NCBI RefSeq assembly: GCF_002135315.1
Contig: NZ_NEGA01000005.1
Coordinates: forward strand, 147,981 to 211,980
Source of the DNA: Acinetobacter sp. ANC 3903
GTDB lineage: Bacteria > Pseudomonadota > Gammaproteobacteria > Pseudomonadales > Moraxellaceae
Length of the DNA stretch: 64,000 nucleotides
Direction of reading: 5' to 3'
Shown here: positions 53,786 through 64,000 of the stretch, piece after piece
How the letters are laid out: each line of letters starts with the position of its first letter
Position numbering within the stretch: the stretch's first letter is position 1
Program-made: the position numbers and the translations under genes
The notes under the pieces: generated by a model
Seen by the model: the letters and a program-made list of their open reading frames with translations, nothing else
The model's database searches: none
What the model was told of the DNA's origin: nothing

Positions 53786-54739
53786 TTAACGACCGGAAAT
53801 CGTAATTACAGAACCTTTAGCCATTGATGTAGGTGAATTCATATAATAGGTTTGTAAACCTTGCACTTCTACATCACCAATAGTACCTGCAGTAGCAGTA
53901 CCACGAGCACCTAGAGGAGTAGCAGTAGTAACAGATGCTGGCTTAGAACCTAAAGCAATCGCTTGAACATAAATGTCTGTTGCATTTGGACTATCATTTA
54001 AAATAACAAGACCATTTGGAGTGACTTTAATTTTATTCGAAATAGATAAATCAGTACCATTAGCATCAGCTACTTGAATCTTACCTAACCAGATGTCACC
54101 GCCACCAGCAGAATCATGAATACCAAGATCTGAAATTGTCAAACCACCTTGCATAGTTGTAGAAAGGTTAATCATAGCCCCTTGTGGAGATGCACCCAAC
54201 TGAACATTTGCAGTCATTACACCAGTTTTAATATTAAGACCAGTTATGATTTTATTATAGTTATCTGATGCACCGCGACGGATTCCAGTTGCAGCCGCAT
54301 CACCAGACTTCGCTACACCAATCTCACCAATACTAATATCTAAGCCAGATACTTGTGCAGCAATATTAATAAATGCCCCACCAGCTGCAGTAGTACCAGC
54401 ATCGGTATCAATTTGTAAATCAGCCAAGTTATGTGAAGGTAATAAACTTGCCATATTTGCAGCAATTACAATACCATTAGTAGCAGTAGCACCAGTGCCA
54501 TTACCTTTAATAACAATTGCACCTGCAGTCGAAGTACCACCTAAAGCAGTAGCAGTTAAACCATCATTATCATGAATTAATAGCTTTTCAATTTCGATTT
54601 TAGAAATACCAATCCCGATGTTAATACCATCTTGACCAGTTGTAGCACCCAATGAAGCATCATCCATTGCTTGCATTGCCATAGCATTTGCACTAATTGC
54701 TAATGAAGAAACTAAAGCAAGTTTAGTAAATTTTTTCAT
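53786..54739 (-). CDS. filA: FilA, abundant exported fil protein
   Basis: A 317-residue exported protein. The signal peptide KLALVSSLAISANAMA is followed by MQAMDDASLGATTGQDGINI, a motif shared by proteins annotated FilA. The rest is a low-complexity beta-structured repeat of Gly, Ala, Thr, Asp and Ile with few aromatic residues and no cysteine, like a self-assembling surface protein. The ATG at 54739 follows GGGAGAGT and is preferred over a GAA-rich upstream start. It is the first gene and, with its own terminator, probably the most highly expressed. The pilin-like role is inferred, not shown. Confidence 0.82.
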   Translation of the reverse strand: MKKFTKLALVSSLAISANAMAMQAMDDASLGATTGQDGINIGIGISKIEIEKLLIHDNDGLTATALGGTSTAGAIVIKGNGTGATATNGIVIAANMASLLPSHNLADLQIDTDAGTTAAGGAFINIAAQVSGLDISIGEIGVAKSGDAAATGIRRGASDNYNKIITGLNIKTGVMTANVQLGASPQGAMINLSTTMQGGLTISDLGIHDSAGGGDIWLGKIQVADANGTDLSISNKIKVTPNGLVILNDSPNATDIYVQAIALGSKPASVTTATPLGARGTATAGTIGDVEVQGLQTYYMNSPTSMAKGSVITISGR

Positions 54740-54996
54740 TTCGTACTCTCCCAAGAGTATTATTTTTTTTGATTGTTAACTACTCGATTTCACTGATTGT
54801 TTTTTATTTTTTGACAATAGTGAGTCTTTCCTTGAGCAGCTGATTTGCCCTAGTTAAGTTATATCTGTGTGATTTTTTGTTCAACTGCTGTTGGTCGCAA
54901 TCTATAGGTTACCGATAAACGGTATTTACAGGTTTTATGCATAAACAATGTTATAGAATATGCCATCTATGCATCGACTTTATAAAGCAACCTCGT
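54740..54996. other. divergent promoter region between filA and pabB
   Basis: These 257 bases carry promoters for both directions. On the minus strand a TTGAAC (54879-54884) and TATAAC (54858-54863) pair has only 15 bases between the boxes, so it is not certain. No operator stands out. Confidence 0.45.
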
Positions 54997-56349
54997 ATGA
55001 ATAAGTCTGTTATTTTTGAAAAATTGCTGATTAAACAACAGCTTAATCCTACTCAATTTCTTTTATGCCTATCGCATCTAAACCATGTCGTTTACTTAAA
55101 AAATTTAAACCACCCTGTTATTGCACTTTTTGCCTCCGAATATATGCTGATTCAGAATCAAAAAATTCAGAAATTTAACAGGACATCATTAAACCAATAT
55201 CAACAGAATGCTGAATCAATTGATTTCAATCATTTTTTCAAGAAAAGCTTACAAAACTCTCATTCTGATTTTAATGGCGGTTTAATTGGTTTTATCAGTT
55301 ATGATGAGGCTGCCCAGCAACAGGTCAACATTCGATCCAAAAATCAGCCTTCTTTATTTTTAGGTATTTATTACAGCTATATTAAATTGACCGATCAAGG
55401 CTGGACTTTTTTTAGTTATGAGCATGATGCTGAAGCGATTTTTCAAGTGATTCAGGAGGCCTTACAAGATAAAGACAAGCAAAATAAAAACCATCAAACG
55501 TTTACACTTACGCAACCTTGCACTGCACGCTGGAGTCAACATCAATATGTCACTGCCTTTAAGCAGGTTCAAGATTATATTCGGGCGGGTGATTGCTACC
55601 AGATTAATTTGACTCAGGAATTTACTGCCAAAGCACAAGGGTTATTGCTGGATACCACAGAAGCATTTTGGCAACTGACCGATGCCCCTTATTCGGGTTA
55701 TCTTAAAATTGATGATTTTGAATTATTAAGCTGTTCTCCCGAACTGTTTATCGATTTTGAAGCAGACCGAAAAATTACCACAAAACCGATTAAAGGTACG
55801 ATGCCCCGCCACAAAGATGCCGAACAAGATGAACAATCCAAGCAGAGTTTAATTCATTCGAAAAAAGACCAAGCCGAAAATGTGATGATTGTGGACTTAC
55901 TGCGTAATGATTTAAGCGTGTATGCGGAAACAGGATCTGTTAAAACTCCAAAACTTTTTGAAATTGAGTCATTTAATCAAGTTCACCATATGGTCAGTGA
56001 AGTTACTGCCACTTTAAGGGAAGAGGTCAATCCTTTTCATATGCTCATGTCTGCTCTGCCGGGTGGTTCGATTACTGGCGCGCCCAAAATTCGGGCCATG
56101 CAAATTATCGAGGAACTTGAAGGTGCGCCACGCGGAGCCTACTGTGGTTCTATGGGTTATTTTAATTTTGATGGTACAGGTTCATGGAACATACTGATTC
56201 GCTCCATTCAAAAATATCAGGATAATGTTTCTGTTTGGGCCGGTGGCGGCATCACCATTGCATCTGATTGCGATGCTGAATATCAGGAATGTTTTGATAA
56301 AGTCGAAGCGATGTTGAAATTACTCAATACTTGGTATAAGCCTGAATAA
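54997..56349 (+). CDS. pabB: aminodeoxychorismate synthase component I
   Basis: PabB aminates chorismate, with ammonia from PabA, toward 4-aminobenzoate and folate. The C-terminal chorismate-binding domain is well marked: YQINLTQEF near residue 205, VMIVDLLRNDLSVYAETGSV near residue 297, LPGGSITGAPKIRAMQIIEE near residue 351 and WAGGGITIASD. PGGSITGAPK distinguishes it from anthranilate synthase. About 450 residues. The start at 54997 is preferred because the preceding 20 codons from 54937 look unlike the family; no strong ribosome site decides. pabA is not nearby. Confidence 0.92.
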   Translation: MNKSVIFEKLLIKQQLNPTQFLLCLSHLNHVVYLKNLNHPVIALFASEYMLIQNQKIQKFNRTSLNQYQQNAESIDFNHFFKKSLQNSHSDFNGGLIGFISYDEAAQQQVNIRSKNQPSLFLGIYYSYIKLTDQGWTFFSYEHDAEAIFQVIQEALQDKDKQNKNHQTFTLTQPCTARWSQHQYVTAFKQVQDYIRAGDCYQINLTQEFTAKAQGLLLDTTEAFWQLTDAPYSGYLKIDDFELLSCSPELFIDFEADRKITTKPIKGTMPRHKDAEQDEQSKQSLIHSKKDQAENVMIVDLLRNDLSVYAETGSVKTPKLFEIESFNQVHHMVSEVTATLREEVNPFHMLMSALPGGSITGAPKIRAMQIIEELEGAPRGAYCGSMGYFNFDGTGSWNILIRSIQKYQDNVSVWAGGGITIASDCDAEYQECFDKVEAMLKLLNTWYKPE

Positions 56350-56381
56350 ATTTAAAAAGCAATTTTTAATCCCTCCCGACC

Positions 56382-56425
56382 TCCCTTTGAAAAAGGGAAA
56401 AGTTCCCTCCTTTGATGAAGGAGGG
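56382..56425. repeat. pair of purine/pyrimidine hairpins beyond pabB and hisC
   Basis: Two adjacent inverted repeats, TCCCTTT/AAAGGGA (56382-56398) and CCCTCCTT/AAGGAGGG (56405-56425), lie between convergent pabB and hisC. They have the look of a dispersed intergenic repeat. Neither has the long T run of a typical terminator. Confidence 0.6.
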
Positions 56426-56441
56426 TTAGGGTGGATTTCAA

Positions 56442-57533
56442 TTACACCAAAATATCATCTTTTAAGGTATTTACCAGACGCTGGTTTTGTTCATCCGTAC
56501 CGATGGTAATACGTAGGAACTGGTTAATACGTGGCTTATTGAAATAACGTACGATAATGCCACGTTCACGTAATTCAGCAGCTAATTCAGCAGCATCTTT
56601 ACCTACTAAAGATGCAAAAATAAAGTTTGCACTCGATGGCAAGACTTTAAAGCCAAGCTCAACCAATTGCGTCACTAACTTTTCGCGGCTTGCAATCACT
56701 TTCTCATTTTGCGCTTCGAAGTATTCTTGATCTTCAAAAGATGCCACAGCAGCTGCAATCGCAAAACGATCGATTGGATAAGAGTTAAAACTGTTTTTGA
56801 CTGCTTCCAGTGCAGCAATCAGATGTGGCTGTGCAATGGCAAAACCAACACGCAATCCAGCCAGTGAACGTGATTTAGAAGTCGTTTGACATACGACTAA
56901 ATTGTCGTATTTTTCCACAAAATTAACCGCAGATTCTGCACCAAAATCAACATAAGCTTCATCAATCACTACCACAGAATTGGGGTTGGCTTGAAGAACT
57001 TCTTCAATGGCTGATAAGCCGAGTGCAATACTGGTTGGTGCATTCGGATTGGTAATGATAATCCCACCATTGGCTTGCTTGTAATCATCCACCACAATTT
57101 CAAAGTCGTCATTGAGCGGCAGCACTTTGGTTTTTACCCCAAAGAACTGGCTATAAACCGGATAGAAACTATAGGTAATATCCGGGTACAGCACCGGCAA
57201 TTCCTGTACAAAAAACGCTTTGAAGATGTGTGCCAACACTTCATCAGAACCATTCCCGACAAAGACATGACTCACATCGACTTGTTGCTGCTTGGCAATG
57301 GCTTGTTTTAAAGCCGATGCATCAGGGTCTGGATATAAACGCAATACATCTGCTGAATTTGCCAGTACCGCTTGCACCGCTTCCACCACTTTAGGTGATG
57401 GCGGATACGGATTTTCATTGGTATTGAGTTTTAATAAATTTTGAATTTTAGGTTGTTCGCCAGGTACGTAGGGTTCTAGTTCACGTACTTCAGGACTCCA
57501 AAAACGCATTTGTTCTGTTGTGATGGTCGACAT
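56442..57533 (-). CDS. hisC: histidinol-phosphate aminotransferase
   Basis: HisC transfers an amino group from glutamate to imidazole-acetol phosphate in histidine synthesis. PLP-fold motifs include [18 protein letters not shown] near residue 36, [13 protein letters not shown] near residue 89, the NPNAPTS near residue 161, VIDEAYVDF near residue 190, and the cofactor lysine in [17 protein letters not shown] near residue 217. 363 residues. It follows hisD by 181 bases containing inverted repeats, so it may have its own promoter. Confidence 0.95.
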   Translation of the reverse strand: MSTITTEQMRFWSPEVRELEPYVPGEQPKIQNLLKLNTNENPYPPSPKVVEAVQAVLANSADVLRLYPDPDASALKQAIAKQQQVDVSHVFVGNGSDEVLAHIFKAFFVQELPVLYPDITYSFYPVYSQFFGVKTKVLPLNDDFEIVVDDYKQANGGIIITNPNAPTSIALGLSAIEEVLQANPNSVVVIDEAYVDFGAESAVNFVEKYDNLVVCQTTSKSRSLAGLRVGFAIAQPHLIAALEAVKNSFNSYPIDRFAIAAAVASFEDQEYFEAQNEKVIASREKLVTQLVELGFKVLPSSANFIFASLVGKDAAELAAELRERGIIVRYFNKPRINQFLRITIGTDEQNQRLVNTLKDDILV

Positions 57534-57554
57534 TTTTATTTCTCTTATTTCCCT

Positions 57555-57612
57555 CTCCTGAGCGAAAGTTAAAGCATTGCTTTTAACTTTCAGCGCAAGT
57601 GATCTTCAGGAG
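57555..57612. repeat. nested inverted repeat between hisC and hisD
   Basis: Outer arms CTCCTGA and TCAGGAG enclose inner arms GAAAGTTAAAGCA and TGCTTTTAACTTTC. It could fold into a long hairpin in the hisD-hisC transcript. It resembles a dispersed intergenic element. Confidence 0.6.
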
Positions 57613-57655
57613 AAGTTATTAAAATATTGGCTTTCTTATTTTCCCCTCATCCCAA

Positions 57656-57676
57656 CCTTCTCCCTAAGGGAGAAGG
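57656..57676. repeat. hairpin repeat downstream of hisD
   Basis: CCTTCTCCCT and AGGGAGAAGG form a 10-bp perfect stem around a single base, within CCCTCATCCCAACC-type sequence common in intergenic repeats. Confidence 0.6.
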
Positions 57677-57714
57677 AGTTTCACATTACAGATAAAGGAA
57701 TCATACGAAATTAC

Positions 57715-59004
57715 TTATTGATAACGATAACGCGCTGAGCGTGCATGGGCATCCAAGTTTTCTTGCTGTGCCAATACATCTGCAGTTTTCGCTAAAGTTT
57801 TCACGCCTTCTTGTGAGCACATGATCAAGCTTGAACGCTTCTGGAAATCATATACACCCAGCGGTGATGAGAAGCGCGCGGTACCTGAAGTTGGTAATAC
57901 GTGGTTTGGACCTGCACAGTAATCACCGATCGCTTCAGGCGTATAGCGTCCCATAAAGATCGCACCGGCATGGCGAATGCTTTCCGACATTTCTTGCGCT
58001 TCATCTAAGCAAAGCTCTAAATGTTCTGGTGCAACTTGATTAATCAAATCAATCGCTTCTTGACGGTCTTTCACTAAGACTAAAGCACCACGATTGGCAA
58101 TAGAGGTACGGGCAATATCAGCTTTAGGCAATTCAGCTAGATGATCTTCAATTGCCTGTTCAACATCGTTTAAAAGCTGTTCATCTGGTGTAATGAAAAC
58201 AGCTTGAGCCACAGTATCATGCTCAGCTTGAGACAATAGATCCATCGCTAACCATTTCGCGTTATTTTCGCCTTCCGCATAGACCAAAATCTCTGATGGT
58301 CCTGCAATCATGTCGATCCCGACTTGACCAAACACCGCACGTTTAGCTGCAGCCACGAAACGGTTACCTGGACCGGTAATTTTATCGACCGATGGAATGG
58401 TTTCGGTACCATAAGCCAATGCAGCAACCGCTTGTGCTCCACCAATGGTAAATACACGGTGAACGCCAGCCAAATATGCCGCTGCCAAGACCAGCGGATT
58501 GAGCTCACCATTCGGTGCAGGAACCACCATGATAATTTCAGGCACGCCCGCAACATGTGCAGGAACCGCATTCATCAACACAGAAGATGGATAAGACGCT
58601 AAACCACCTGGTACATAAATCCCAACACGGTCAAGCGGTGTAATTTTTTGACCTAAGGTATTGCCCAAGGCATCAACATAAGTCCAACCATCCTGCTTTT
58701 GTGCTTGATGGAATTCACGAACACGGTTAGCCGCCAATTCTAAAGCTTCACGCACTTCTGTATTTAAGCCATCGAAAGCGGTCTTTAACTGTTCTTGTGA
58801 CAGTTCAAGATCTGAAAACTGATGCGCTGGATGTCGATCGAACTGTTGAGTGAGTTTAAGAACATGAGCATCACCATGCTGACGAACATCAGCAATGATT
58901 TGGTCTACGGTTTTTAAAAGTTCAGGATCACTAACTGTCTCAAAAGCCAGCAAGTCTGCAAAAGCCTGCTTAAAGCTTTGATCTTGAGTCGATAAACGTC
59001 GCAT
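57715..59004 (-). CDS. hisD: histidinol dehydrogenase
   Basis: HisD oxidises histidinol to histidine with two NAD+ in the last step of the pathway. Typical motifs are [20 protein letters not shown] near residue 127, [18 protein letters not shown] near residue 211, [14 protein letters not shown] near residue 231 and the zinc-site [10 protein letters not shown] near residue 261. The C-terminal [23 protein letters not shown] is also present. About 429 residues. I start at the ATG at 59004 (MRRLSTQD); 22 upstream codons look unlike the family. Confidence 0.96.
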   Translation of the reverse strand: MRRLSTQDQSFKQAFADLLAFETVSDPELLKTVDQIIADVRQHGDAHVLKLTQQFDRHPAHQFSDLELSQEQLKTAFDGLNTEVREALELAANRVREFHQAQKQDGWTYVDALGNTLGQKITPLDRVGIYVPGGLASYPSSVLMNAVPAHVAGVPEIIMVVPAPNGELNPLVLAAAYLAGVHRVFTIGGAQAVAALAYGTETIPSVDKITGPGNRFVAAAKRAVFGQVGIDMIAGPSEILVYAEGENNAKWLAMDLLSQAEHDTVAQAVFITPDEQLLNDVEQAIEDHLAELPKADIARTSIANRGALVLVKDRQEAIDLINQVAPEHLELCLDEAQEMSESIRHAGAIFMGRYTPEAIGDYCAGPNHVLPTSGTARFSSPLGVYDFQKRSSLIMCSQEGVKTLAKTADVLAQQENLDAHARSARYRYQ

Positions 59005-59151
59005 CAATTTACCCACAAGGTTTGAATTGGAAAACTTTAGTTTACCTTGTTTCCTGAGTATTGTGGGCATTTATACTGCAACTATTGCTTTGGATTTCAT
59101 AGAAAATAACATTGATGCACATGAATATTTCTTATGATAAAAATCACCTAT

Positions 59152-59178
59152 AAAAAACCGCCCAGCAGGACGGTTTTT
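59152..59178 (-). terminator. terminator between hisG and hisD
   Basis: AAAAACCG/CGGTTTTT arms around a ten-base loop, with T residues on the minus strand, 20 bases beyond the hisG stop codon. hisD-hisC probably form a separate unit or rely on read-through. Confidence 0.7.
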
Positions 59179-59197
59179 TATTTTCTATCCAGTAAGC

Positions 59198-61149
<1,952 letters not shown>

Positions 61150-61155
61150 CTAGTT

Positions 61156-61407
61156 CTAAGCTCCGAATAAGCTTGCTTTACGCCATTCTTCTTGGGTCAT
61201 TGCACGAATAGTAACTGCATGTACTTCACCGCTAGCAATATATGAATTTAACGGAGCATAAACCGCCTGCTGGCGTGCGACAGGACGCTTGCCCTCAAAT
61301 TGTTCATCGACAATTCGAAGATCAAACTTACCACCTTGCCCACTAACTGCAACTTCAGCCTCTGGAAAAGCAGCTTTTAAAATTTCAGTGAGCTGTTCAC
61401 TATTCAT
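61156..61407 (-). CDS. ibaG: BolA/IbaG family protein
   Basis: A small BolA-fold protein of about 83 residues that, as in E. coli IbaG (YrbA), is expected to work with monothiol glutaredoxin in iron-sulfur cluster handling or acid response. Motifs include FPEAEVAVSGQGGKFDLRIV and RQQAVYAPLNSYIASGEVHAVTIR. I start at the ATG at 61407 with AGAGG upstream; a GTG one codon earlier also exists. It lies immediately before murA, a conserved order. Confidence 0.9.
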   Translation of the reverse strand: MNSEQLTEILKAAFPEAEVAVSGQGGKFDLRIVDEQFEGKRPVARQQAVYAPLNSYIASGEVHAVTIRAMTQEEWRKASLFGA

Positions 61408-61500
61408 CACAAAGACCTCTTATAGGACCAACGGTGTAAAACCTGCCATTTTACTATAAATATGAAAAATAAAGCATTAACGTATAACATTTAATATATA

Positions 61501-61527
61501 AAAAAGAGGTCATCAAAAACCTCTTTT
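61501..61527 (-). terminator. terminator after hpf
   Basis: AAAAGAGG/CCTCTTTT arms around a ten-base loop with T residues on the minus strand, 17 bases beyond the hpf stop codon. Confidence 0.78.
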
Positions 61528-61543
61528 CGTTCAAAAACCGAAA

Positions 61544-61876
61544 CTATGCTAGCAATGGCTGGGACGCAACCTGCATTTTCCGATGCTTATGTAACTGTCT
61601 TTTAAGTTTTTCTGTTAATTTTTTAATTGAAGTATACATATCATCAGCTGTCGCCTGTGCAAATAATTCTGCCCCCGGTACACGAATAATGGCTTCAGCA
61701 ATATGATTTAAACTTCCTTTTCTTGAACGTTTGTCTACTTGATGATCTTTGGTCAATTTTACCTGCATACTATTAACTTGGTCTAAATGCTTGGTCATTT
61801 CAGCAAATTTTAAGCGGATATTATCTTCAATAGCAGGGGTGATAGTTAAGTGATGACCACGAATTGTTATTTGCAT
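61544..61876 (-). CDS. hpf: ribosome hibernation promoting factor (HPF)
   Basis: HPF binds the 30S decoding region in stationary phase and helps form inactive 100S ribosomes. The 110-residue short form starts QITIRGHHLTITPAIEDNIRLKFAE and has NHIAEAIIRVPGAELFAQATADDMYTSIKKL. I chose the ATG at 61876 with AGGGATAG upstream. It follows rpoN on the same strand; the rpoN-hpf order is common in gamma-proteobacteria, although a terminator-like hairpin lies between them. Confidence 0.93.
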   Translation of the reverse strand: MQITIRGHHLTITPAIEDNIRLKFAEMTKHLDQVNSMQVKLTKDHQVDKRSRKGSLNHIAEAIIRVPGAELFAQATADDMYTSIKKLTEKLKRQLHKHRKMQVASQPLLA

Positions 61877-61991
61877 AATTCTATCCCTCACCTTCATTAG
61901 GATTAGTTAAAGTCATAGCCGAAATGATCTGATGACAGAAAATAGGATTCTGCAATTCACAATTTAAATCATTTCAACCACTCCTTTAAAA

Positions 61992-62025
61992 GAAAAAAAG
62001 ATTCATTATGTTGTCATAATGAATC
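61992..62025 (-). terminator. terminator after rpoN
   Basis: A perfect 11-bp stem GATTCATTATG/CATAATGAATC with a four-base loop and seven T residues on the minus strand, starting 25 bases after the rpoN stop codon. Confidence 0.85.
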
Positions 62026-62049
62026 CATAGAATAATCAGATTTTAAAAA

Positions 62050-63504
62050 TTAGATCAAGACTTTTCGCTCAGAAGATGATGGAATATGTAACGACTCTCG
62101 ATATTTAGCAACAGTTCGACGTGCAACATCAATCCCATCTTCTTTCAATAAATTGGCAATAATATTGTCAGATAAAGGCTTACGCGGATTTTCTTCTGAA
62201 ATTAATTTTTTAATTTTCGCTCGAATCGCAATAGACGAAGCCTCTCCACCAGAAGTAGTCGCAACATGACTGGAGAAGAAATATTTCAGCTCAAACAAGC
62301 CACGTGGTGTCAGCATAAATTTATTGGTGGTCACTCGTGAAACAGTCGACTCATGCAATTCAACTTCTTCTGCAATATCGCGAAGTACCAAAGGCCTCAT
62401 CCCTTCAGCCCCTATTTCCAAAAACATTTTTTGGTGTTCTACGATACAGGTCGCAACTTTCAATAAGGTTTTATGGCGCTCATCAACGCTTTTAATAAAG
62501 TTTTTTGCATCTAGCATTTGATTGCGCAGATATTGATTATCGTTACTTTGATCTGCACGTTTAATCATATTGGCATAAAAAGAATTGACCCTTAATTTAG
62601 GCATAACATCTGGATTGAGTTGTACTTGCCAATGATCATTCTTTTTCATGACCACCACATCGGGAATTTGATAATCCGAGTCTTTCTCTTCAAACTCCAT
62701 TCCCGGATAGGCTTTTAATGTTTTTAACAGGTCAACTGCACATTTCAACTGATCTGGATTCAAACCAGTCTGTTTAACCAGCTTTGGCAATTCATTCGAA
62801 ATCAACAACTCGTAATGACTTAACAAGGTTAACGCTTCACGACGATAAGCGGTATGCACAGGTAAACTGTCTAATTGCACGGATAAACATTCAGCTAGGT
62901 TACGTGAGGCTACACCAGCAGGATCAAGATGTTGTATATGTTTTAAAACCACCAGAACTTCATCATCTTCCACTTCATCATCGTAATCCATGGATTCCAA
63001 TAAATGCTGCACAGATGCGGTGATTTCAGAAATTTCTGCGTCCAAAAACCCTTTTTCATCCAAAGAATCAACAATACAATGCGCGATGAGTCGATCAACT
63101 GCTGAAAAATGCAATAAATTTATCTGCTCTAGTACGTGTTCTTTTAGGCCTAAATGCCCCTGACGATTATCTTCACGATCCTCATATTCAGGAGAGCCCA
63201 AGCTAGTCGGTTGATGGGTATAAACATCATCCCAATCTGTATCCACCGGCAGATCATCAGGCAAGGTATTGGCATTCAACTCATTGGTTAAATCTTTGTC
63301 ATTACGTTCCTGATCTTCCAAAGAAGTTAAACTCTCAATATTAGATAGTTCTTCTACTTTTTCTAATAAAGGATTACTATCCAGTTGAACCTGAATTTCC
63401 TGTTCAAGCTCTAAACTCGATAATTGAAGCAAACGAATGGCTTGCTGCAACTGCGGTGTCAGTGACAAGGAGTTCGCAACTTTTAATCCAACCGATAACT
63501 TCAT
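62050..63504 (-). CDS. rpoN: RNA polymerase sigma-54 factor
   Basis: Sigma-54 directs RNA polymerase to -24/-12 promoters and needs AAA+ activators. The region I sequence LSLTPQLQQAIRLLQLSSLEL lies at residues 14-34. An acidic linker follows, then the core-binding domain and the C-terminal RpoN box ARRTVAKYRESLHIPSSSER, which reads the -24 element. 484 residues. The ATG at 63504 follows AGAGGAA and is better than one 13 codons upstream. It is followed by hpf; no ptsN lies in the run. Confidence 0.96.
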   Translation of the reverse strand: MKLSVGLKVANSLSLTPQLQQAIRLLQLSSLELEQEIQVQLDSNPLLEKVEELSNIESLTSLEDQERNDKDLTNELNANTLPDDLPVDTDWDDVYTHQPTSLGSPEYEDREDNRQGHLGLKEHVLEQINLLHFSAVDRLIAHCIVDSLDEKGFLDAEISEITASVQHLLESMDYDDEVEDDEVLVVLKHIQHLDPAGVASRNLAECLSVQLDSLPVHTAYRREALTLLSHYELLISNELPKLVKQTGLNPDQLKCAVDLLKTLKAYPGMEFEEKDSDYQIPDVVVMKKNDHWQVQLNPDVMPKLRVNSFYANMIKRADQSNDNQYLRNQMLDAKNFIKSVDERHKTLLKVATCIVEHQKMFLEIGAEGMRPLVLRDIAEEVELHESTVSRVTTNKFMLTPRGLFELKYFFSSHVATTSGGEASSIAIRAKIKKLISEENPRKPLSDNIIANLLKEDGIDVARRTVAKYRESLHIPSSSERKVLI

Positions 63505-63815
63505 AATTCCTCTACTCTTTTTTTGAACATTTGTTATAAGCAATTTTTATGCCTATTTATAATTTTATAGCATAGAATTTTTAAAAATCCTACATTTTTG
63601 TCATCCGATCAACTAGACCAGTTGCAGAATGAAAATGTGAGCAAGAACGAACGATCTTTAGCCGTGTGATTTAAACGCAGGCCAGATCAGGGGCAACAGC
63701 AGCTCTCGCTTTTTATACTTTTTGATGTTTATGACTTAATTTAAACTTTTTACCTTCCCTTTATTCCCCGCACAAAAAAAGCCCCTGCATTTGCAGGGGC
63801 TTTTCAGGAATAATG
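63505..63815. other. intergenic region between rpoN and the 5S rRNA gene
   Basis: These 311 bases include the rRNA operon terminator at 63773. I saw no gene or tRNA. The rpoN promoter must lie here, but no boxes were clear. Confidence 0.5.
63773..63801 (-). terminator. terminator of the rRNA operon
   Basis: A 9-bp stem GCCCCTGCA/TGCAGGGGC followed on the minus strand by seven T residues, 14 bases beyond the 5S gene. Confidence 0.92.
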
Positions 63816-63930
63816 AGCTGGCGATGACTTACTCTCACATGGGTAATCCCACACTACCATCAGCGCTAAGAGGTTTCACTTCTGAGTTCGGGAAGGGATC
63901 AGGTGGTTCACTCTTGCTATTGTCGCCAGC
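63816..63930 (-). rRNA. rrf: 5S ribosomal RNA
   Basis: Read on the minus strand, 115 bases begin with GCTGGCGACAATAGC and end with the complementary ATCGCCAGCT. The conserved loop segments CCCGAACTCAGAAGTGAAAC and GATGGTAGTGTGGG are in place. The 23S gene should lie just beyond the right edge, since only 70 bases of spacer remain. Confidence 0.96.
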
Positions 63931-64000
63931 ACAACTGTTTATGGACTTGTTCGGGTCTTATTTAACTGCTTTGCAGTGTTTGCCGTACTTGATACCAAAT

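Overview
The window looks like a chromosomal segment of an Acinetobacter (Moraxellaceae, Gammaproteobacteria). This rests on gene content and order rather than any database search. The supporting features are a six-gene filA-filF cluster, an AT-rich base composition, yceD-rpmF followed by fabD-fabG with no plsX-fabH, SMC plus ScpA/ScpB, a short-form HisG in an ibaG-murA-hisG-hisD-hisC run, a biotin ligase without its DNA-binding domain, and a single-gene C13 peptidase. I see no prophage, no complete insertion sequence, no CRISPR array and no tRNA. The right edge holds a 5S rRNA gene, so the window ends inside an rRNA operon read on the minus strand.

Layout: 1-2.8 kb carries yceD-rpmF and fabD-fabG (minus). 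2.8-4.6 kb carries an EpmC-like hydroxylase, a Sua5/YciO protein and a small unknown gene (plus). 4.6-8.3 kb carries a GNAT enzyme (minus), then scpA-scpB-rluB (plus). 8.4-13.1 kb is a biotin operon: a BioH-like esterase, bioA, bioF, bioC and bioD (minus). 13.2-16.3 kb holds an exported peroxiredoxin, bacterioferritin and an SDR reductase, separated by two intergenic regions rich in palindromes. 16.3-23.6 kb is a gntR-smc-zipA-ligA run (minus) for chromosome organisation, division and DNA joining. 24-25.5 kb holds a TSUP transporter and a scar with gene remnants. 25.5-30.8 kb holds birA-coaX, two paralogous small hydrolases, ffh and a YpjD-like membrane protein.

31-32.2 kb is a low-GC TetR/HPP pair with a perfect operator between the two genes. 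32.5-35.2 kb holds dusC, a NERD protein, ogt and a sugE/gdx guanidinium exporter preceded by a guanidine-II (mini-ykkC) riboswitch. 35.3-38.7 kb is a copper-resistance operon: a DUF2946-like protein, copA and copB. 38.7-39.05 kb is a non-coding region with an array of five DnaA-box-like repeats at an exact 12-bp period plus one separate consensus box. 39-46.6 kb holds rpe, fghA, a membrane C13 peptidase, rsmJ-uppP-tsaB, a gamma-carbonic-anhydrase-like gene and two Nudix genes.

46.6-54.8 kb is the fil cluster (minus): a putative surface protein FilA, a C39 peptidase, two outer-membrane barrels, a periplasmic protein and a lipoprotein. It is named as pilus assembly in Acinetobacter annotations, but it contains none of the known pilus machines and is the best candidate for an under-described system here. 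55-56.3 kb is pabB (plus). 56.4-61.4 kb is ibaG-murA-hisG-hisD-hisC (minus), with hairpin repeats flanking hisC. 61.5-63.5 kb is rpoN-hpf (minus). 63.8-63.9 kb is 5S rRNA.

Together these are mostly core functions: fatty acid, biotin, histidine, folate and cell-wall synthesis, chromosome segregation and translation. Stress and resistance functions (copper, guanidinium, alkylation repair) and a few accessory islands are set among them.
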